From contig NZ_CP060587.1 of the NCBI RefSeq assembly GCF_014334735.1, positions 1,984,001-2,048,000 on the forward strand: a stretch of 64,000 nt of DNA, read 5' to 3'. The number at the start of each line of letters is the position of its first letter. Positions within the stretch are counted from its first letter, which is position 1. A program made the position numbers and the translations under genes. Below the pieces are notes generated by a model. The model was not told the DNA's origin and did no database searches. It was given only the letters and a program-made list of their open reading frames with translations. Shown here one piece after another: positions 16,537 through 26,070 of this stretch. Origin of the DNA: Aeromicrobium senzhongii. GTDB lineage: Bacteria; Actinomycetota; Actinomycetes; Propionibacteriales; Nocardioidaceae.

Positions 16537-17100
16537 ATGAGCGCACCGGCCGAAGTCCCCGAACTGGTCGCCCGCGCGCTGGACCTGTCCCGGCGCCGCG
16601 GGTTCATCACCTCGACCCGCAGCGAGACCGGCCGACTGCTGGCCGCCCTCGCCGCGTCGCGGACCGGCACCCTCGCCGAGTTGGGCACCGGGTGCGGCGT
16701 CGGATCGGCGTGGCTGTCCAGCGGCGCCCCCAAGGGCGCCCACATCGTCACCGCCGAGCTCGATCCGGGCCTCTCGAAGGACGTGCAGGGCATCTTCCAC
16801 GACGCCGAGAACGTCGAGGTGACGTGTGGCGACTGGACGGTCCTGGAGCAGTACGCCCCGTTCTCGCTGCTGTTCGTCGACGTGCGCGAGGTCATGGCCA
16901 GCATCGACCTGCTGGCGGATCTGCTCGAGCCCGGAGGCATCGCGGTGCTGGACGACTTCGTCCCGTCGCCGTTCTGGCCGCCGATCGTCGACGGCCAGGT
17001 CGACACGGTCCGCGAGCAGTGGCTGACCGACGAGCGCTTCGCCGCCGTCGAGATGCTGATCGATCCCGACGCCAGCCTCATCATCGCCACGCGTCGCTGA
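16537..17100 (+). CDS. Class I SAM-dependent methyltransferase (O-methyltransferase type)
   Basis: 187-residue Rossmann-fold methyltransferase. The SAM motif I is LAELGTGCGVGSAWL at about residues 45-60, the acidic residue at the end of strand 2 is in VTAELDP, and SLLFVDVRE and GGIAVLDDF correspond to motifs II and III. The layout is that of the small O-methyltransferase/YrrM-like group, but the acceptor is unknown. The ATG at 16537 lies 6 nt after an AACACT box, so the mRNA may be leaderless; an upstream in-frame GTG at 16492 is less likely. Confidence 0.8.
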   Translation: MSAPAEVPELVARALDLSRRRGFITSTRSETGRLLAALAASRTGTLAELGTGCGVGSAWLSSGAPKGAHIVTAELDPGLSKDVQGIFHDAENVEVTCGDWTVLEQYAPFSLLFVDVREVMASIDLLADLLEPGGIAVLDDFVPSPFWPPIVDGQVDTVREQWLTDERFAAVEMLIDPDASLIIATRR

Positions 17101-17166
17101 TCTGGGCAGAAACGCGAATCGCGCCTAGGGTCAGCCCCACAGGGTTCCCGACGGAAGGCGCACGTC

Positions 17167-17601
17167 ATGTCCGATTCGCACACCGCCCATCACACCCGCA
17201 ACACCGGCGGCGTCCGCGTCGTCGGACTGCTCTCGATCCTGGCCGGGATCGTGCTGATCATCGCCGGCGCGGCCACCTGGTACGTCGTCACCGACCAGCT
17301 CAAGGCCCAGGACATCACCGTCGCCGAGGACGCCGAGTGGTTCGGCGGCAAGCAGGTCAACGGCCCACTCGACGCCTACTCCGAGGCCCAGGTCATCGAG
17401 AAGCACGCCCTGGAGGCGACGGGCGGCAAGACCTACGCCCAGCTGGAGCAGGACGATCCGGTGCGTGAGGTCGCGATGAACGCGTCGTTCCTGCGCGCCT
17501 CGCTCTTCACCTCGGTCGTGGCCTACGGTGTCGCGGCGTTCGCCATGGGCATGGGCGTCCTGTGGCTCCTGCTGGGCTGGTCGTTGCGCAAACTCGCCTG
17601 A
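17167..17601 (+). CDS. Small two-helix membrane protein, actinobacterial conserved
   Basis: 144-residue protein with a cytoplasmic N-terminus, a membrane helix at about residues 17-38, an external loop of some 75 residues rich in acidic groups, and a second helix at about residues 113-136. Proteins of this layout are common in actinobacteria and are sometimes labelled 'aromatic ring-opening dioxygenase LigA', a name that nothing in the sequence supports. The function is unknown. It is preceded by ACGGAAGG at 17,151-17,158, a moderate RBS. It is convergent with the YczE-like gene. Confidence 0.7.
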   Translation: MSDSHTAHHTRNTGGVRVVGLLSILAGIVLIIAGAATWYVVTDQLKAQDITVAEDAEWFGGKQVNGPLDAYSEAQVIEKHALEATGGKTYAQLEQDDPVREVAMNASFLRASLFTSVVAYGVAAFAMGMGVLWLLLGWSLRKLA

Positions 17602-17610
17602 GCCCTCCGT

Positions 17611-18216
17611 TCACGCGGCGGCCGGCTCCGGCTCCGGCCCCGCGGGACGGATCTCGAACCACGGCAGGAAGACCTGCACGATGGGACCGATGCCCAGCGC
17701 GTAGAGGACCGTGCCGAGGCCCACCGTTCCCCCGAGCGCGAAACCGCTGACCAGCACGAGGACCTCCAGACCGGTGCGCACCCGCCGCACGCTGGCCCCG
17801 GTCCGACGCACGACGCCCGTCCACAGCCCGTCCCGCGGACCGGTGCCCAGACCCGCGCCCACGTACATCGCACCGGCCAGGCCGTTGCCCACCACGCCGA
17901 GCAGCAGGAGCAGCGATCCGAGCAGCACGCCGTCGGCCGGCGGCAGGACCGCGAGGGTGGCGTCGGCGGCGACCCCGATCACGAGCACGTTCAGCACGGT
18001 GCCGATCCCGGGACGCTGGCGCAGCGGGATCCACAGCAGGAGCAGCAGCGCGCCCACGGCGATCACGACCTGCCCGAAGGTCAACGGCACGTGATGCGTG
18101 ACGCCCTCGTGGAACACGTCCCACGGGTTGAGCCCGAGCCCCGCTCGCACCATGAACGCCATCGTGGCGCCGTACAGCCACAGGCCGATCAGCAACTGCA
18201 CCATCCGCCGCGTCAT
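17611..18216 (-). CDS. YczE/YitT-family integral membrane protein
   Basis: 201-residue protein with about five membrane helices and the family motifs RAGLGLNPWDVFHEG near the N-terminus and GLGTGPRDGLWTG in the middle, which are diagnostic of YczE-type proteins. The transported or sensed ligand is not known. In actinobacteria such genes are commonly controlled by a divergent MocR regulator of the YczR group, and that gene starts at 18402. Its ATG overlaps the stop of a 42-codon ORF (ATGA), which suggests translational coupling. Confidence 0.85.
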   Translation of the reverse strand: MTRRMVQLLIGLWLYGATMAFMVRAGLGLNPWDVFHEGVTHHVPLTFGQVVIAVGALLLLLWIPLRQRPGIGTVLNVLVIGVAADATLAVLPPADGVLLGSLLLLLGVVGNGLAGAMYVGAGLGTGPRDGLWTGVVRRTGASVRRVRTGLEVLVLVSGFALGGTVGLGTVLYALGIGPIVQVFLPWFEIRPAGPEPEPAAA

Positions 18217-18341
18217 CGACGCGGCTCCGGCCGCCGAGCGATCCGCGCCGTCGGCACCCGCCGCAGGCCGTCGCGCCGGACGGCTCGCACCGTCGCCGCC
18301 ATCGCCCACACTGCGAGGGCCAGCATCATCCACCAGAACAT
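18213..18341 (-). CDS. Small membrane protein upstream of and coupled to yczE
   Basis: A 42-residue ORF with an N-terminal hydrophobic helix (MFWWMMLALAVWAMAAT) followed by a strongly basic tail with about ten arginines. Its TGA overlaps the ATG of the YczE-like gene as ATGA, and a GGGGGA run directly precedes its own ATG. The overlap and helix-plus-basic-tail layout favour a real small protein, possibly a partner of YczE, but it could also be a leader that only couples translation. Confidence 0.5.
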   Translation of the reverse strand: MFWWMMLALAVWAMAATVRAVRRDGLRRVPTARIARRPEPRR

Positions 18342-18354
18342 TCCCCCAGCATGC

Positions 18355-18389
18355 GCGCGATTGGACTTGGTTTCCATGGCCAATCGCGC
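18355..18389. promoter_or_regulatory. Candidate YczR operator, 35-bp dyad
   Basis: GCGCGATTGG (18,355-18,364) and CCAATCGCGC (18,380-18,389) are perfect inverted arms. A second dyad, TGG-TTT-CCA (18,368-18,376), shares the same centre at 18,372. The site lies 12 bp upstream of the MocR-type regulator ATG and 13 bp upstream of the small coupled ORF, where a divergent autoregulatory operator would be expected. Binding is inferred. Confidence 0.6.
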
Positions 18390-18401
18390 CAAGGTGGCCA
18401 C

Positions 18402-19847
18402 ATGAACAGAGCAGCGCCCCTCACCGCCCGCCGATTGGCCACTGTCGTGGGGTCCTGGGACGCCGGAGCCGGACCCACGTACCGGCGGCTGGCGGCGGCG
18501 ATCCGCACCGCCGTGATGGACGGCCGCATCACCACCGGCACCCGCCTGCCCAGCGAGCGCAGCCTCGCGGAGGCCACCGGACTGAGCCGGACCACGACGA
18601 CGCGCGCCTACGAGGTGCTGCGCGAGGACGGCCTGGTGCGCACGCGCCAGGGTTCGGGCACCGTGGTGGAACTGCCGTTCGGCGTGTCGGGCTCGATGAG
18701 CATGCTCGCTCGCCCGGACCGCCCGGACGGTATCGCGATGACGGCCGCCGCCTCCGAGGCCCCCGACGGATTCTCCGCACTGGTCGAGCGTGCGATGTCC
18801 GCCCTCCCCTCGGTCCTGGCGACGGACGGCTATCTGCCCGACGGGCTGCCGGTCCTGCGTGAGCGGATCGCCGCACGGTACTCCCGCCACGGAATGCCGA
18901 CCGACCCTGACCAGATCATCGTCACCACGGGCGCCCAGAGCGCACTGTCGCTGTTGGTCTCGGCCCTGGTCCGGCCGGGAGACCGCGTCCTGGTGGAGGG
19001 CTGCGGCTATCCGCACGCCTTCGACATGCTCCAGCGCGCCGGGGCTCGCCTCCTCCCCCTGCCCATCGCCGACTCCCCCTGGCCCGTCGACGAGGTCGCG
19101 AGGCTCGCGCCCGCGGCCCGGTTGGCGCTCCTCGTGCCCGACTTCCACAATCCGACCGGGGCCTCGATGTCGTCCGAGGCGCGTGCCGAGATCGCCCGGT
19201 CGCTGGCGCACGGGTCCGTCACCACGATCATCGACGAGACGCTGCGGGACGTGAACGTCAGCGGACTCCCCCAGCCCGAGCACTACGGCGTGCACGCGCC
19301 GGACGCGATCGTCGTCGGATCCGTGGCCAAGTCGCTCTGGGGCGGGCTGAGGATCGGCTGGATCCGGGCACCCCGCACGCTCGTGCCGCGCCTCGTGCAG
19401 GCCCGCATGGTGCGTGACCTCGGCACCGCGGCGCTGGACCAGCTGATCGTGGCCACGGCGCTCGAGGACGGGGAGATCGACCTGCGCACGCGGACCGCCG
19501 ATCTGCGCGAGCGACGTGACGTCCTGCTGGACGCCGTCGGCCGCCGCCTGCCGGACTGGCAGGTGAGCCGGCCCGACGGAGGACTCTCGGCCTGGGCGAC
19601 CCTGCCGGCACCGTTGAGCTCGGCACTGACGTCCGTGGCGCTCGACGAAGGGCTCACCCTGACACCCGGCCCGCGGTTCTTCCCCACCGTGCCCATCCTC
19701 GGTGAGCACCATCTGCGGTTGCCGTTCGCCCTGCGTCCCGAGATTCTCGAGGAGGCGGTCGTCCGGCTGGCCCGCGCGTGGGCCCTCGTGACCACCGGGC
19801 AGACCGGCGGCACGGCCGACCCGGACGCCGTCGACCTCATCGCCTGA
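18402..19847 (+). CDS. MocR/YczR-type transcriptional regulator (GntR HTH plus aminotransferase-like domain)
   Basis: 481-residue regulator. A GntR-type winged helix-turn-helix covers about residues 25-90 (TYRRLAAAIR ... LPSERSLAEATGLSRTT) and a fold-type-I aminotransferase-like domain fills the rest. The PLP-binding lysine is kept in VGSVAKSLWGGLRIGW and the ring-contact aspartate in LVPDFHNPTG. MocR proteins use the PLP domain as a sensor. The neighbour is a YczE-type membrane protein, so this is best placed in the YczR subgroup, likely controlling itself and yczE through the dyad at 18,355-18,389. The start ATG at 18402 was chosen over an upstream ATG at 18351 that would read through the operator. 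Confidence 0.9.
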   Translation: MNRAAPLTARRLATVVGSWDAGAGPTYRRLAAAIRTAVMDGRITTGTRLPSERSLAEATGLSRTTTTRAYEVLREDGLVRTRQGSGTVVELPFGVSGSMSMLARPDRPDGIAMTAAASEAPDGFSALVERAMSALPSVLATDGYLPDGLPVLRERIAARYSRHGMPTDPDQIIVTTGAQSALSLLVSALVRPGDRVLVEGCGYPHAFDMLQRAGARLLPLPIADSPWPVDEVARLAPAARLALLVPDFHNPTGASMSSEARAEIARSLAHGSVTTIIDETLRDVNVSGLPQPEHYGVHAPDAIVVGSVAKSLWGGLRIGWIRAPRTLVPRLVQARMVRDLGTAALDQLIVATALEDGEIDLRTRTADLRERRDVLLDAVGRRLPDWQVSRPDGGLSAWATLPAPLSSALTSVALDEGLTLTPGPRFFPTVPILGEHHLRLPFALRPEILEEAVVRLARAWALVTTGQTGGTADPDAVDLIA

Positions 19848-19917
19848 ATGACGTCGGTCACGGCGTCCTCGCTCGTGTTGCGAGTCACCCGCCGGGCCCG
19901 CAGAGTTCCATAAGGCC

Positions 19918-19945
19918 GCCCGTTCGGGGCCGGCCTCGAACGGGC
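19918..19945 (+). promoter_or_regulatory. Leader hairpin before the permease gene
   Basis: GCCCGTTCG (19,918-19,926) pairs perfectly with CGAACGGGC (19,937-19,945) around a 10-nt loop. The RBS GAGGAG follows immediately, so the structure could influence translation initiation of the permease, or be part of a small regulatory element. Confidence 0.4.
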
Positions 19946-19955
19946 GAGGAGCGGC

Positions 19956-21455
19956 ATGGACCTGTTGCGAAAGAAGAGTGTCGACGACGTCATCCACCAG
20001 AACGACGACGTCGGCCCCGACGGCGACTCGCCCGACGGCGCCGGTCACCTCCAGAAACACCTCTCGGCCAAGGACCTGGTCGGGTTCGGCATCGGCATCG
20101 TGATCGGCACCGGCATCTTCACGCTGACCGGCCTGCAGGCCAAGGTCAACGCCGGTCCGGCCGTGACCATCTCGTTCCTCATCGCCGGTGCGGTGGCCCT
20201 GCTGGCGGCCCTCTGCTACGCCGAGCTGGCGTCCGCCGTGCCGACCGCCGGCAGCTCGTACACCTACAGCTACACCACGATCGGCGAGATCTTCGCCTGG
20301 ATCATCGCGTGGGACCTGATCCTGGAGTTCGCGCTCGGGTCGGCCGTCGTGGCTCGTGGCTGGTCCGGATACCTGGCCGGTGTCTTCGACCTCCCGGACA
20401 AGTGGTTCGCAGAGGAGGGCTCCGTCGTCAACGTCGGGGCGATCTTCATCGTGGTGCTGCTGGGCTGGGTCGCGATGCGCGGCATCCGCGAGTCGGCGTG
20501 GGTGACCAACGGCCTGGTCGTCATCAAGGTCTCGGTCTGCATCTTCGTGATCGCGGTGGGCGCCTTCTTCGTCAAGACCGGCAACCTCGTCCCCTTCATC
20601 CCCCAGTCCGCACCTCCCGAGGGCGGCGAGGAGGCCAGTGGATTGCACGCCCCGCTGTGGCAGTTCGTGTCAGGCGTCGAACCGGCCACCTTCGGCATCA
20701 CGGGCATCTTCGTCGCGGCCGCGGTCGTGTTCTTCGCCTACTCGGGCTTCGAGGCCGTCGCCAACCTCGGAGAGGAGACCAAGAACCCCAAGCGCGACAT
20801 GCCGCTCGGCCTGCTGGGAACCCTGGGCATCTGCACCCTGCTCTACGTCGGCGTCTGCTTGGTGCTGACCGGCATGGTCCACTACTCCAAGTTGTCCGAG
20901 GGTGACGCCGTGGCCGATGTCTTCGACCAGGTGGGCCTGGAGTGGGCCGGCATCCTGATCGGCGTCGCCGCCGTGGCCGGCTTGACCTCGGTCATCCTGG
21001 TCGACCTGGTCGCGATGCCGCGCATCGGCTTCGCCCTGGCGCGCGACGGGCTGCTGCCCGAGGCGTTCCGCCGCATCCACCCCACGTGGGGCACTCCCGT
21101 GCTGATGACGGGCATCACGATCGTGGCCGTCGCGTTGCTGGCCGGCTTCGTGCCGATCTCGATCCTCGCCGAGATGGTCAGCATCGGCACCCTGTTCGCC
21201 TTCGTCGTCGTGGCGATCGCCGTGATCGTCCTGCGCCGCACGCAGCCCGACATGAACCGGCCCTTCCGCACGCCGTGGGTGCCGCTGGTGCCGATCGTCA
21301 CCGTGGCTTCGTGCTTCGGCCTGATGGCCAGCCTCAAGGTGGACACGTGGCTGCGCTTCGTGGTCTGGCTGGCGCTGGGCTTCGTCGTGTACTTCCTCTA
21401 CGGCTACAAGCACTCGAAGCTCCACCAACAGGCCGCGGGGAAGGAGTCGGCGTGA
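19956..21455 (+). CDS. APC-superfamily amino-acid permease (cationic amino-acid transporter type)
   Basis: 499-residue permease with 12-13 predicted membrane helices. The first helix has the APC signature GFGIGIVIGTGIFTLTG (about residues 43-60), and PTAGSSYTYSYTTIGE and FFAYSGFEAVANLGEE are typical of the CAT (cationic amino-acid) branch. Import of an amino acid by proton or substrate exchange is expected; which amino acid is not clear. The stop overlaps the GTG of the universal stress gene, so the two are coupled, and a stress protein may modulate the carrier. Confidence 0.9.
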   Translation: MDLLRKKSVDDVIHQNDDVGPDGDSPDGAGHLQKHLSAKDLVGFGIGIVIGTGIFTLTGLQAKVNAGPAVTISFLIAGAVALLAALCYAELASAVPTAGSSYTYSYTTIGEIFAWIIAWDLILEFALGSAVVARGWSGYLAGVFDLPDKWFAEEGSVVNVGAIFIVVLLGWVAMRGIRESAWVTNGLVVIKVSVCIFVIAVGAFFVKTGNLVPFIPQSAPPEGGEEASGLHAPLWQFVSGVEPATFGITGIFVAAAVVFFAYSGFEAVANLGEETKNPKRDMPLGLLGTLGICTLLYVGVCLVLTGMVHYSKLSEGDAVADVFDQVGLEWAGILIGVAAVAGLTSVILVDLVAMPRIGFALARDGLLPEAFRRIHPTWGTPVLMTGITIVAVALLAGFVPISILAEMVSIGTLFAFVVVAIAVIVLRRTQPDMNRPFRTPWVPLVPIVTVASCFGLMASLKVDTWLRFVVWLALGFVVYFLYGYKHSKLHQQAAGKESA

Positions 21456-22348
21456 GCATCGTCGTCGGGTTCGGGTCGGACACCCGCAACGCCGCTCCGC
21501 TGGAGCTGGCGGCCGAGCTCTCGCGCACCACCGGCGACGAGCTCGTGCTGGTCAGCGTCATGCAGGACAGCTGGGGGTCGCTGCGCGACTTCGCGGGGGT
21601 CGAGGACGAGTGGCGTGCGGACCTCCGTGAGCAGGCCGAGGAGGCGATCGCCACCGCGCGCGAGCATCTCGGCCCCGACGTCCAGCCGACCGCGGTCACC
21701 AGGACGGCGACGTCGGTCCCCCAAGCACTCCTGGACGAGTGCATCGCCCGCCGGGCCCGGATGCTCGTCGCCGGGTCGGCCTCGCACGGCGCGCTGGGCC
21801 GGATCGCGTTCGGCAGCACGAACGACCGCCTCGCACACAGCTCGGTCGTCCCCATCGCGCTGGCCCCCCGGGGCTACCGCTCCCACGACGACGGCATCCA
21901 GCGCCTCGTGGTGGCCGTCGACCCCACCGCGTCGGACGTCGCGCTGCACCAGCCCATCGCCGATCTCGCGTCGTGGCTGAAGGTGCCGGTCGAGATCGTC
22001 ACGTTCGCGGTGCGCAGCGGCTCACGCACGGCGTACTCGGCCTTCGCCGACCAAGGTGTCCAGCAGGCGTGGAGCACCTTGGTCCGCAACCATCAGCAGG
22101 AGCTGGCGGACAAGATCCGCGAGCTGGCGCCCGACACCGAGGTGACGACCGACCAGGTCACCACGGCCGAGCGCTGGTCCCTGGCACTGGAGTCCTACCA
22201 GTGGCGCGCCGGCGACCTTCTCGCCGTGGGATCGAGCCGGCACGGCCCCGTGGCGCGCGTCTTCGTCGGCTCGACGGCGACGCGCATCGTCAACCACAGC
22301 CCCGTGCCGGTCGTGCTGCTTCCCCGGCCCCGGCCCCGGACACACTGA
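21452..22348 (+). CDS. Tandem-domain universal stress protein
   Basis: 298 residues with two UspA domains (about 1-135 and 148-298). Each has an ATP-binding GSxxHG...GST motif: GSASHGALGRIAFGST and GSSRHGPVARVFVGST, so both halves may bind ATP. The GTG start at 21452 overlaps the permease stop (GTGA) and has an AAGGAG RBS. The link to an amino-acid permease suggests that the protein acts with that carrier. Confidence 0.88.
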   Translation: MSIVVGFGSDTRNAAPLELAAELSRTTGDELVLVSVMQDSWGSLRDFAGVEDEWRADLREQAEEAIATAREHLGPDVQPTAVTRTATSVPQALLDECIARRARMLVAGSASHGALGRIAFGSTNDRLAHSSVVPIALAPRGYRSHDDGIQRLVVAVDPTASDVALHQPIADLASWLKVPVEIVTFAVRSGSRTAYSAFADQGVQQAWSTLVRNHQQELADKIRELAPDTEVTTDQVTTAERWSLALESYQWRAGDLLAVGSSRHGPVARVFVGSTATRIVNHSPVPVVLLPRPRPRTH

Positions 22349-22393
22349 ACGCGGCGCCCCACACCGACCCGAGGGTCGGCGGGGACGCCGCGT
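22349..22393. terminator. Bidirectional terminator between usp and ilvC
   Basis: Nested stems: ACGCGGCG (22,349-22,356) with CGCCGCGT (22,386-22,393), and inside them CCGACCC (22,364-22,370) with GGGTCGG (22,373-22,379). It lies between convergent genes. There is no clear U-tract, so its efficiency is uncertain. Confidence 0.65.
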
Positions 22394-22410
22394 CCGGAGA
22401 CTTCAGCCGC

Positions 22411-23505
<1,095 letters not shown>

Positions 23506-24036
23506 TCAGCCGGCGGCCGTGCCGGGGACGGTGCGCAGCGTGCGGTCGGTGATCGACCGCGAGCCGCGGCCGATCGCAACGCGACCGGACTGGACGATCT
23601 CGCGGATGCCGAACGGCTCGAGCACGTTGAGCATCGCGGTGAGCTTGCCGGAGTCGCCGGTGGCCTCGACGGTGACCGAGTCCACGGCCACGTCGACGAT
23701 CTTGGCGCGGAACAGCTGCACCGTCTCGAGGACCTGCCCGCGGGTCTGCTGGTCGGTCTTGACCTTGATCAGCATGAGCTCGCGCTCGACGGCGCCGCCG
23801 GAGTCGAGCTCGACGATCTTGAGCACGTTGACCAGCTTGTTGAGCTGCTTGGTGACCTGCTCCAGAGGCAGCTCGTCGACGTTGACGACGATCGTCATGC
23901 GCGAGACCTCGGGGATCTCGGTCTGGCCGACGGCCAGCGAGTCGATGTTGAAGCCGCGGCGCATGAACAGGCTCGACACGCGAGCCAGGACGCCGGGGGT
24001 GTTCTCGACCAGCACGCTCAGAGTGTGTTGGGGCAT
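23506..24036 (-). CDS. ilvN: Acetolactate synthase regulatory (small) subunit
   Basis: 176-residue regulatory subunit with an N-terminal ACT domain (HTLSVLVENTPGVLARVSSLF, residues about 3-70) that binds valine and gives feedback control to the catalytic subunit, followed by the C-terminal IlvH-type domain. The ATG overlaps the ilvB stop by one base (TGATG), so equal amounts of both subunits are likely. Confidence 0.95.
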   Translation of the reverse strand: MPQHTLSVLVENTPGVLARVSSLFMRRGFNIDSLAVGQTEIPEVSRMTIVVNVDELPLEQVTKQLNKLVNVLKIVELDSGGAVERELMLIKVKTDQQTRGQVLETVQLFRAKIVDVAVDSVTVEATGDSGKLTAMLNVLEPFGIREIVQSGRVAIGRGSRSITDRTLRTVPGTAAG

Positions 24037-25871
24037 CAGAGGTCTTCCTCATCCCATTCGGGGGCCAGATCGCGGGCGATCTTGATGTCGTCGTTGCTCG
24101 TGCCGGCCGCGACCATCGGCCAGACCATGGCGTCGCGCTCGACCACGAAGTCGATCACGACGGGCACGTCGTTGATGCTCATCGCCTTGGCGATGACCTC
24201 GTCGAGCTCGTCCTCGCTCTCGCAGCGCAGGCCCACGCAGCCGTAGGCCTCGGCCAGCTTGACGAAGTCGGGGATCCGGCGCGCCCCGATGGACTCGGGA
24301 CCGGAGTGCAGGTCGGTGTTGGAGTAGCGGCCCTCGTAGAACAGGGTCTGCCACTGGCGCACCATGCCGAGCGAGGAGTTGTTGATGACCGCGACCTTGA
24401 TCGGGATGCCCTCCAGCGCGCACGTGGCGAGCTCCTGGTTGGTCATCTGGAAGCAGCCGTCGCCGTCGATGGCCCACACGACGCGATCGGGGGCGCCGAC
24501 CTTGGCGCCCATCGCGGCGGGCACGCCGTAGCCCATCGTGCCGGCGCCACCGGAGTTGAGCCACTGGCGCGGGCGCTCGTACTGCACGAACTGGGCGGCC
24601 CACATCTGGTGCTGTCCGACGCCCGAGGTGTAGATCGCCTCGGGACCGGCGGCGGCGTTGATGCGCTCGATGACCGTCTGGGGCGCGAGGCCGCCGTCGG
24701 TCTTGTCGTACGCGACCGGGAACTTCTCCTTGACGCCGACGATGTACTTCCGCCAAGCGGTGTACTCGCCCGTCAGCTCGTCCTCGTCGGTCTGCTTCTG
24801 CAGCGCGCGGATGAGGTCGGCGATGACCTCGCGGGCGTCGCCCACGATCGGGACGTCCGCCACGCGGTTCTTGCTGATCTCGGCCGGGTCGATGTCGGCG
24901 TGGATGACCTTGGCGCCGGGGGCGAACGTGTCGAGGTTGCCGGTCACCCGGTCGTCGAAGCGCGCGCCGAGGGTGATCAGCAGGTCGGACTTCTGCAGGC
25001 CCAGGACCGCCGCGACCGAGCCGTGCATGCCGGGCATGCCCAGGTGCAGCTCGTGCGAGTCGGGGAACGCGCCGCGCGCCATGAGCGTCGTGACGACGGG
25101 GATCTGCGTGAGCTCGGCGAGGATCTTCAGCTCGGCTGCGGCCTCGGCCTTGATGACGCCACCGCCGACGTACAGCACGGGACGCTCGGCCTCGGCGATG
25201 AGCCGGGCGGCCTCGCGCACCTGCTTGTTGTGCGGGCGGGTCGTGGGTCGGTACCCGGGCAGCGCCAGCTCGTGGGGCCACTCGTGGGTGGTCATCGCCT
25301 GCAGCGCGTCCTTCGCGACGTCGACCAGGACCGGGCCGGGACGGCCGGTGGAGGCGATGTGGAAGGCCTCGGCGACGACGCGCGGGATCTCGGCCGGGTC
25401 GGTCACGAGGAAGCTGTGCTTGGTGATCGGCATCGTGATGCCGCGGATGTCGGCCTCCTGGAAGGCGTCCGAGCCGATGACCGTGCTGGCGACCTGGCCC
25501 GTGACGGCAACGATCGGCACCGAGTCCAGGTAGGCGTCGGCGATCGCGGTGACCAGGTTCGTCGCGCCCGGGCCCGAGGTCGCCATGCAGACACCGACCT
25601 TGCCGGTGGCCATGGCGTAGCCCTGGGCCGCGTGGCCCGCGCCCTGCTCGTGTCGAACCAGGATGTGTCGGATCGAGGAGTCGTACAGCGGGTCGTACGC
25701 CGGCAGAATCGCGCCGCCGGGGATCCCGAAGATGACCTCGACTCCGGCCTTCTCCAGCGATCGGACGAGGCTTTGCGCCCCGGTCATCGTCTCCGGTGCC
25801 GTCTCGGTCATTGCCTTACCCGTCTCGTCTGCCGGCCACCCCGTGATCGCAGCCGGTGCTCGGTTCCCCAT
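24036..25871 (-). CDS. ilvB: Acetolactate synthase catalytic (large) subunit
   Basis: TPP- and FAD-dependent enzyme that makes acetolactate or acetohydroxybutyrate. The catalytic Glu lies in [17 protein letters not shown], and the TPP/Mg motif runs from [19 protein letters not shown] to INNSSLG. The start is not certain: ATG at 25871 (611 aa) has GGCAGG upstream; ATG at 25901 follows the attenuator almost directly and lacks an RBS; ATG at 25811 would shorten the N-terminus to the first conserved region. Expression is probably controlled by the leader peptide and terminator at 25,908-25,995. Confidence 0.95.
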   Translation of the reverse strand: MGNRAPAAITGWPADETGKAMTETAPETMTGAQSLVRSLEKAGVEVIFGIPGGAILPAYDPLYDSSIRHILVRHEQGAGHAAQGYAMATGKVGVCMATSGPGATNLVTAIADAYLDSVPIVAVTGQVASTVIGSDAFQEADIRGITMPITKHSFLVTDPAEIPRVVAEAFHIASTGRPGPVLVDVAKDALQAMTTHEWPHELALPGYRPTTRPHNKQVREAARLIAEAERPVLYVGGGVIKAEAAAELKILAELTQIPVVTTLMARGAFPDSHELHLGMPGMHGSVAAVLGLQKSDLLITLGARFDDRVTGNLDTFAPGAKVIHADIDPAEISKNRVADVPIVGDAREVIADLIRALQKQTDEDELTGEYTAWRKYIVGVKEKFPVAYDKTDGGLAPQTVIERINAAAGPEAIYTSGVGQHQMWAAQFVQYERPRQWLNSGGAGTMGYGVPAAMGAKVGAPDRVVWAIDGDGCFQMTNQELATCALEGIPIKVAVINNSSLGMVRQWQTLFYEGRYSNTDLHSGPESIGARRIPDFVKLAEAYGCVGLRCESEDELDEVIAKAMSINDVPVVIDFVVERDAMVWPMVAAGTSNDDIKIARDLAPEWDEEDL

Positions 25872-25907
25872 CGTATTGCCTGCCTCTCCTGGTCCATTCA
25901 TCGCATG

Positions 25908-25937
25908 AAAAAACCCTCGGCCGTGAGGCGACGAGGG
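25908..25937 (-). terminator. Attenuator terminator of ilvBNC
   Basis: On the minus strand the arms CCCTCG and CGAGGG (25,932-25,937 and 25,914-25,919) with an inner GCC/GGC stem form a GC hairpin, followed directly by six T residues (25,908-25,913). This is the only textbook intrinsic terminator on this strand of the region, and it lies between a leader peptide and ilvB. Confidence 0.8.
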
Positions 25938-25965
25938 CGGGACGCGCGCGGTGTGGGCCGGCGCG

Positions 25966-25995
25966 TCAGCGAAGTACGAGAAGCAGGGAGTGCAT
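25966..25995 (-). CDS. ilvB leader peptide MHSLLLVLR
   Basis: Nine-codon ORF with five branched-chain codons in a row after His-Ser: Leu-Leu-Leu-Val-Leu, then Arg and TGA. It sits 28 nt before the attenuator hairpin. The ATG is 6 nt after a CACACT -10 box, so the peptide is probably leaderless. Ribosome stalling at the Leu/Val codons when charged tRNA is scarce would prevent termination and allow ilvBNC transcription. The mechanism is inferred by analogy with known ilv attenuators. Confidence 0.75.
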   Translation of the reverse strand: MHSLLLVLR

Positions 25996-26001
25996 GGGAA
26001 C

Positions 26002-26030
26002 AGTGTGCTCCGACCTCCTCACGTGGTCAA
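26002..26030 (-). promoter_or_regulatory. ilvBNC promoter
   Basis: TTGACC (-35; 26,025-26,030 on the minus strand), a 17-bp spacer and CACACT (-10; 26,002-26,007), with transcription expected to start at or next to the leader-peptide ATG. Confidence 0.6.
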
Positions 26031-26044
26031 GTTGTGAGACCGGA

Positions 26045-26061
26045 AGTCCACGATGTGGACT
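26045..26061. repeat. Dyad between GNAT gene and ilvB promoter
   Basis: AGTCCAC-GAT-GTGGACT is a perfect 7-bp inverted repeat with a 3-nt loop, 10 bp after the stop of the GNAT gene and 15 bp upstream of the ilvB -35. It may end GNAT transcription or act as an operator for ilvB. Confidence 0.4.
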
Positions 26062-26070
26062 GGAGCGTCC

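Noticed and set aside
16384..16580. Plus-strand ORF after AGGAGG at 16,384
   Set aside because: The nearest ATG is 17 nt away and the frame runs into the methyltransferase in the wrong phase.
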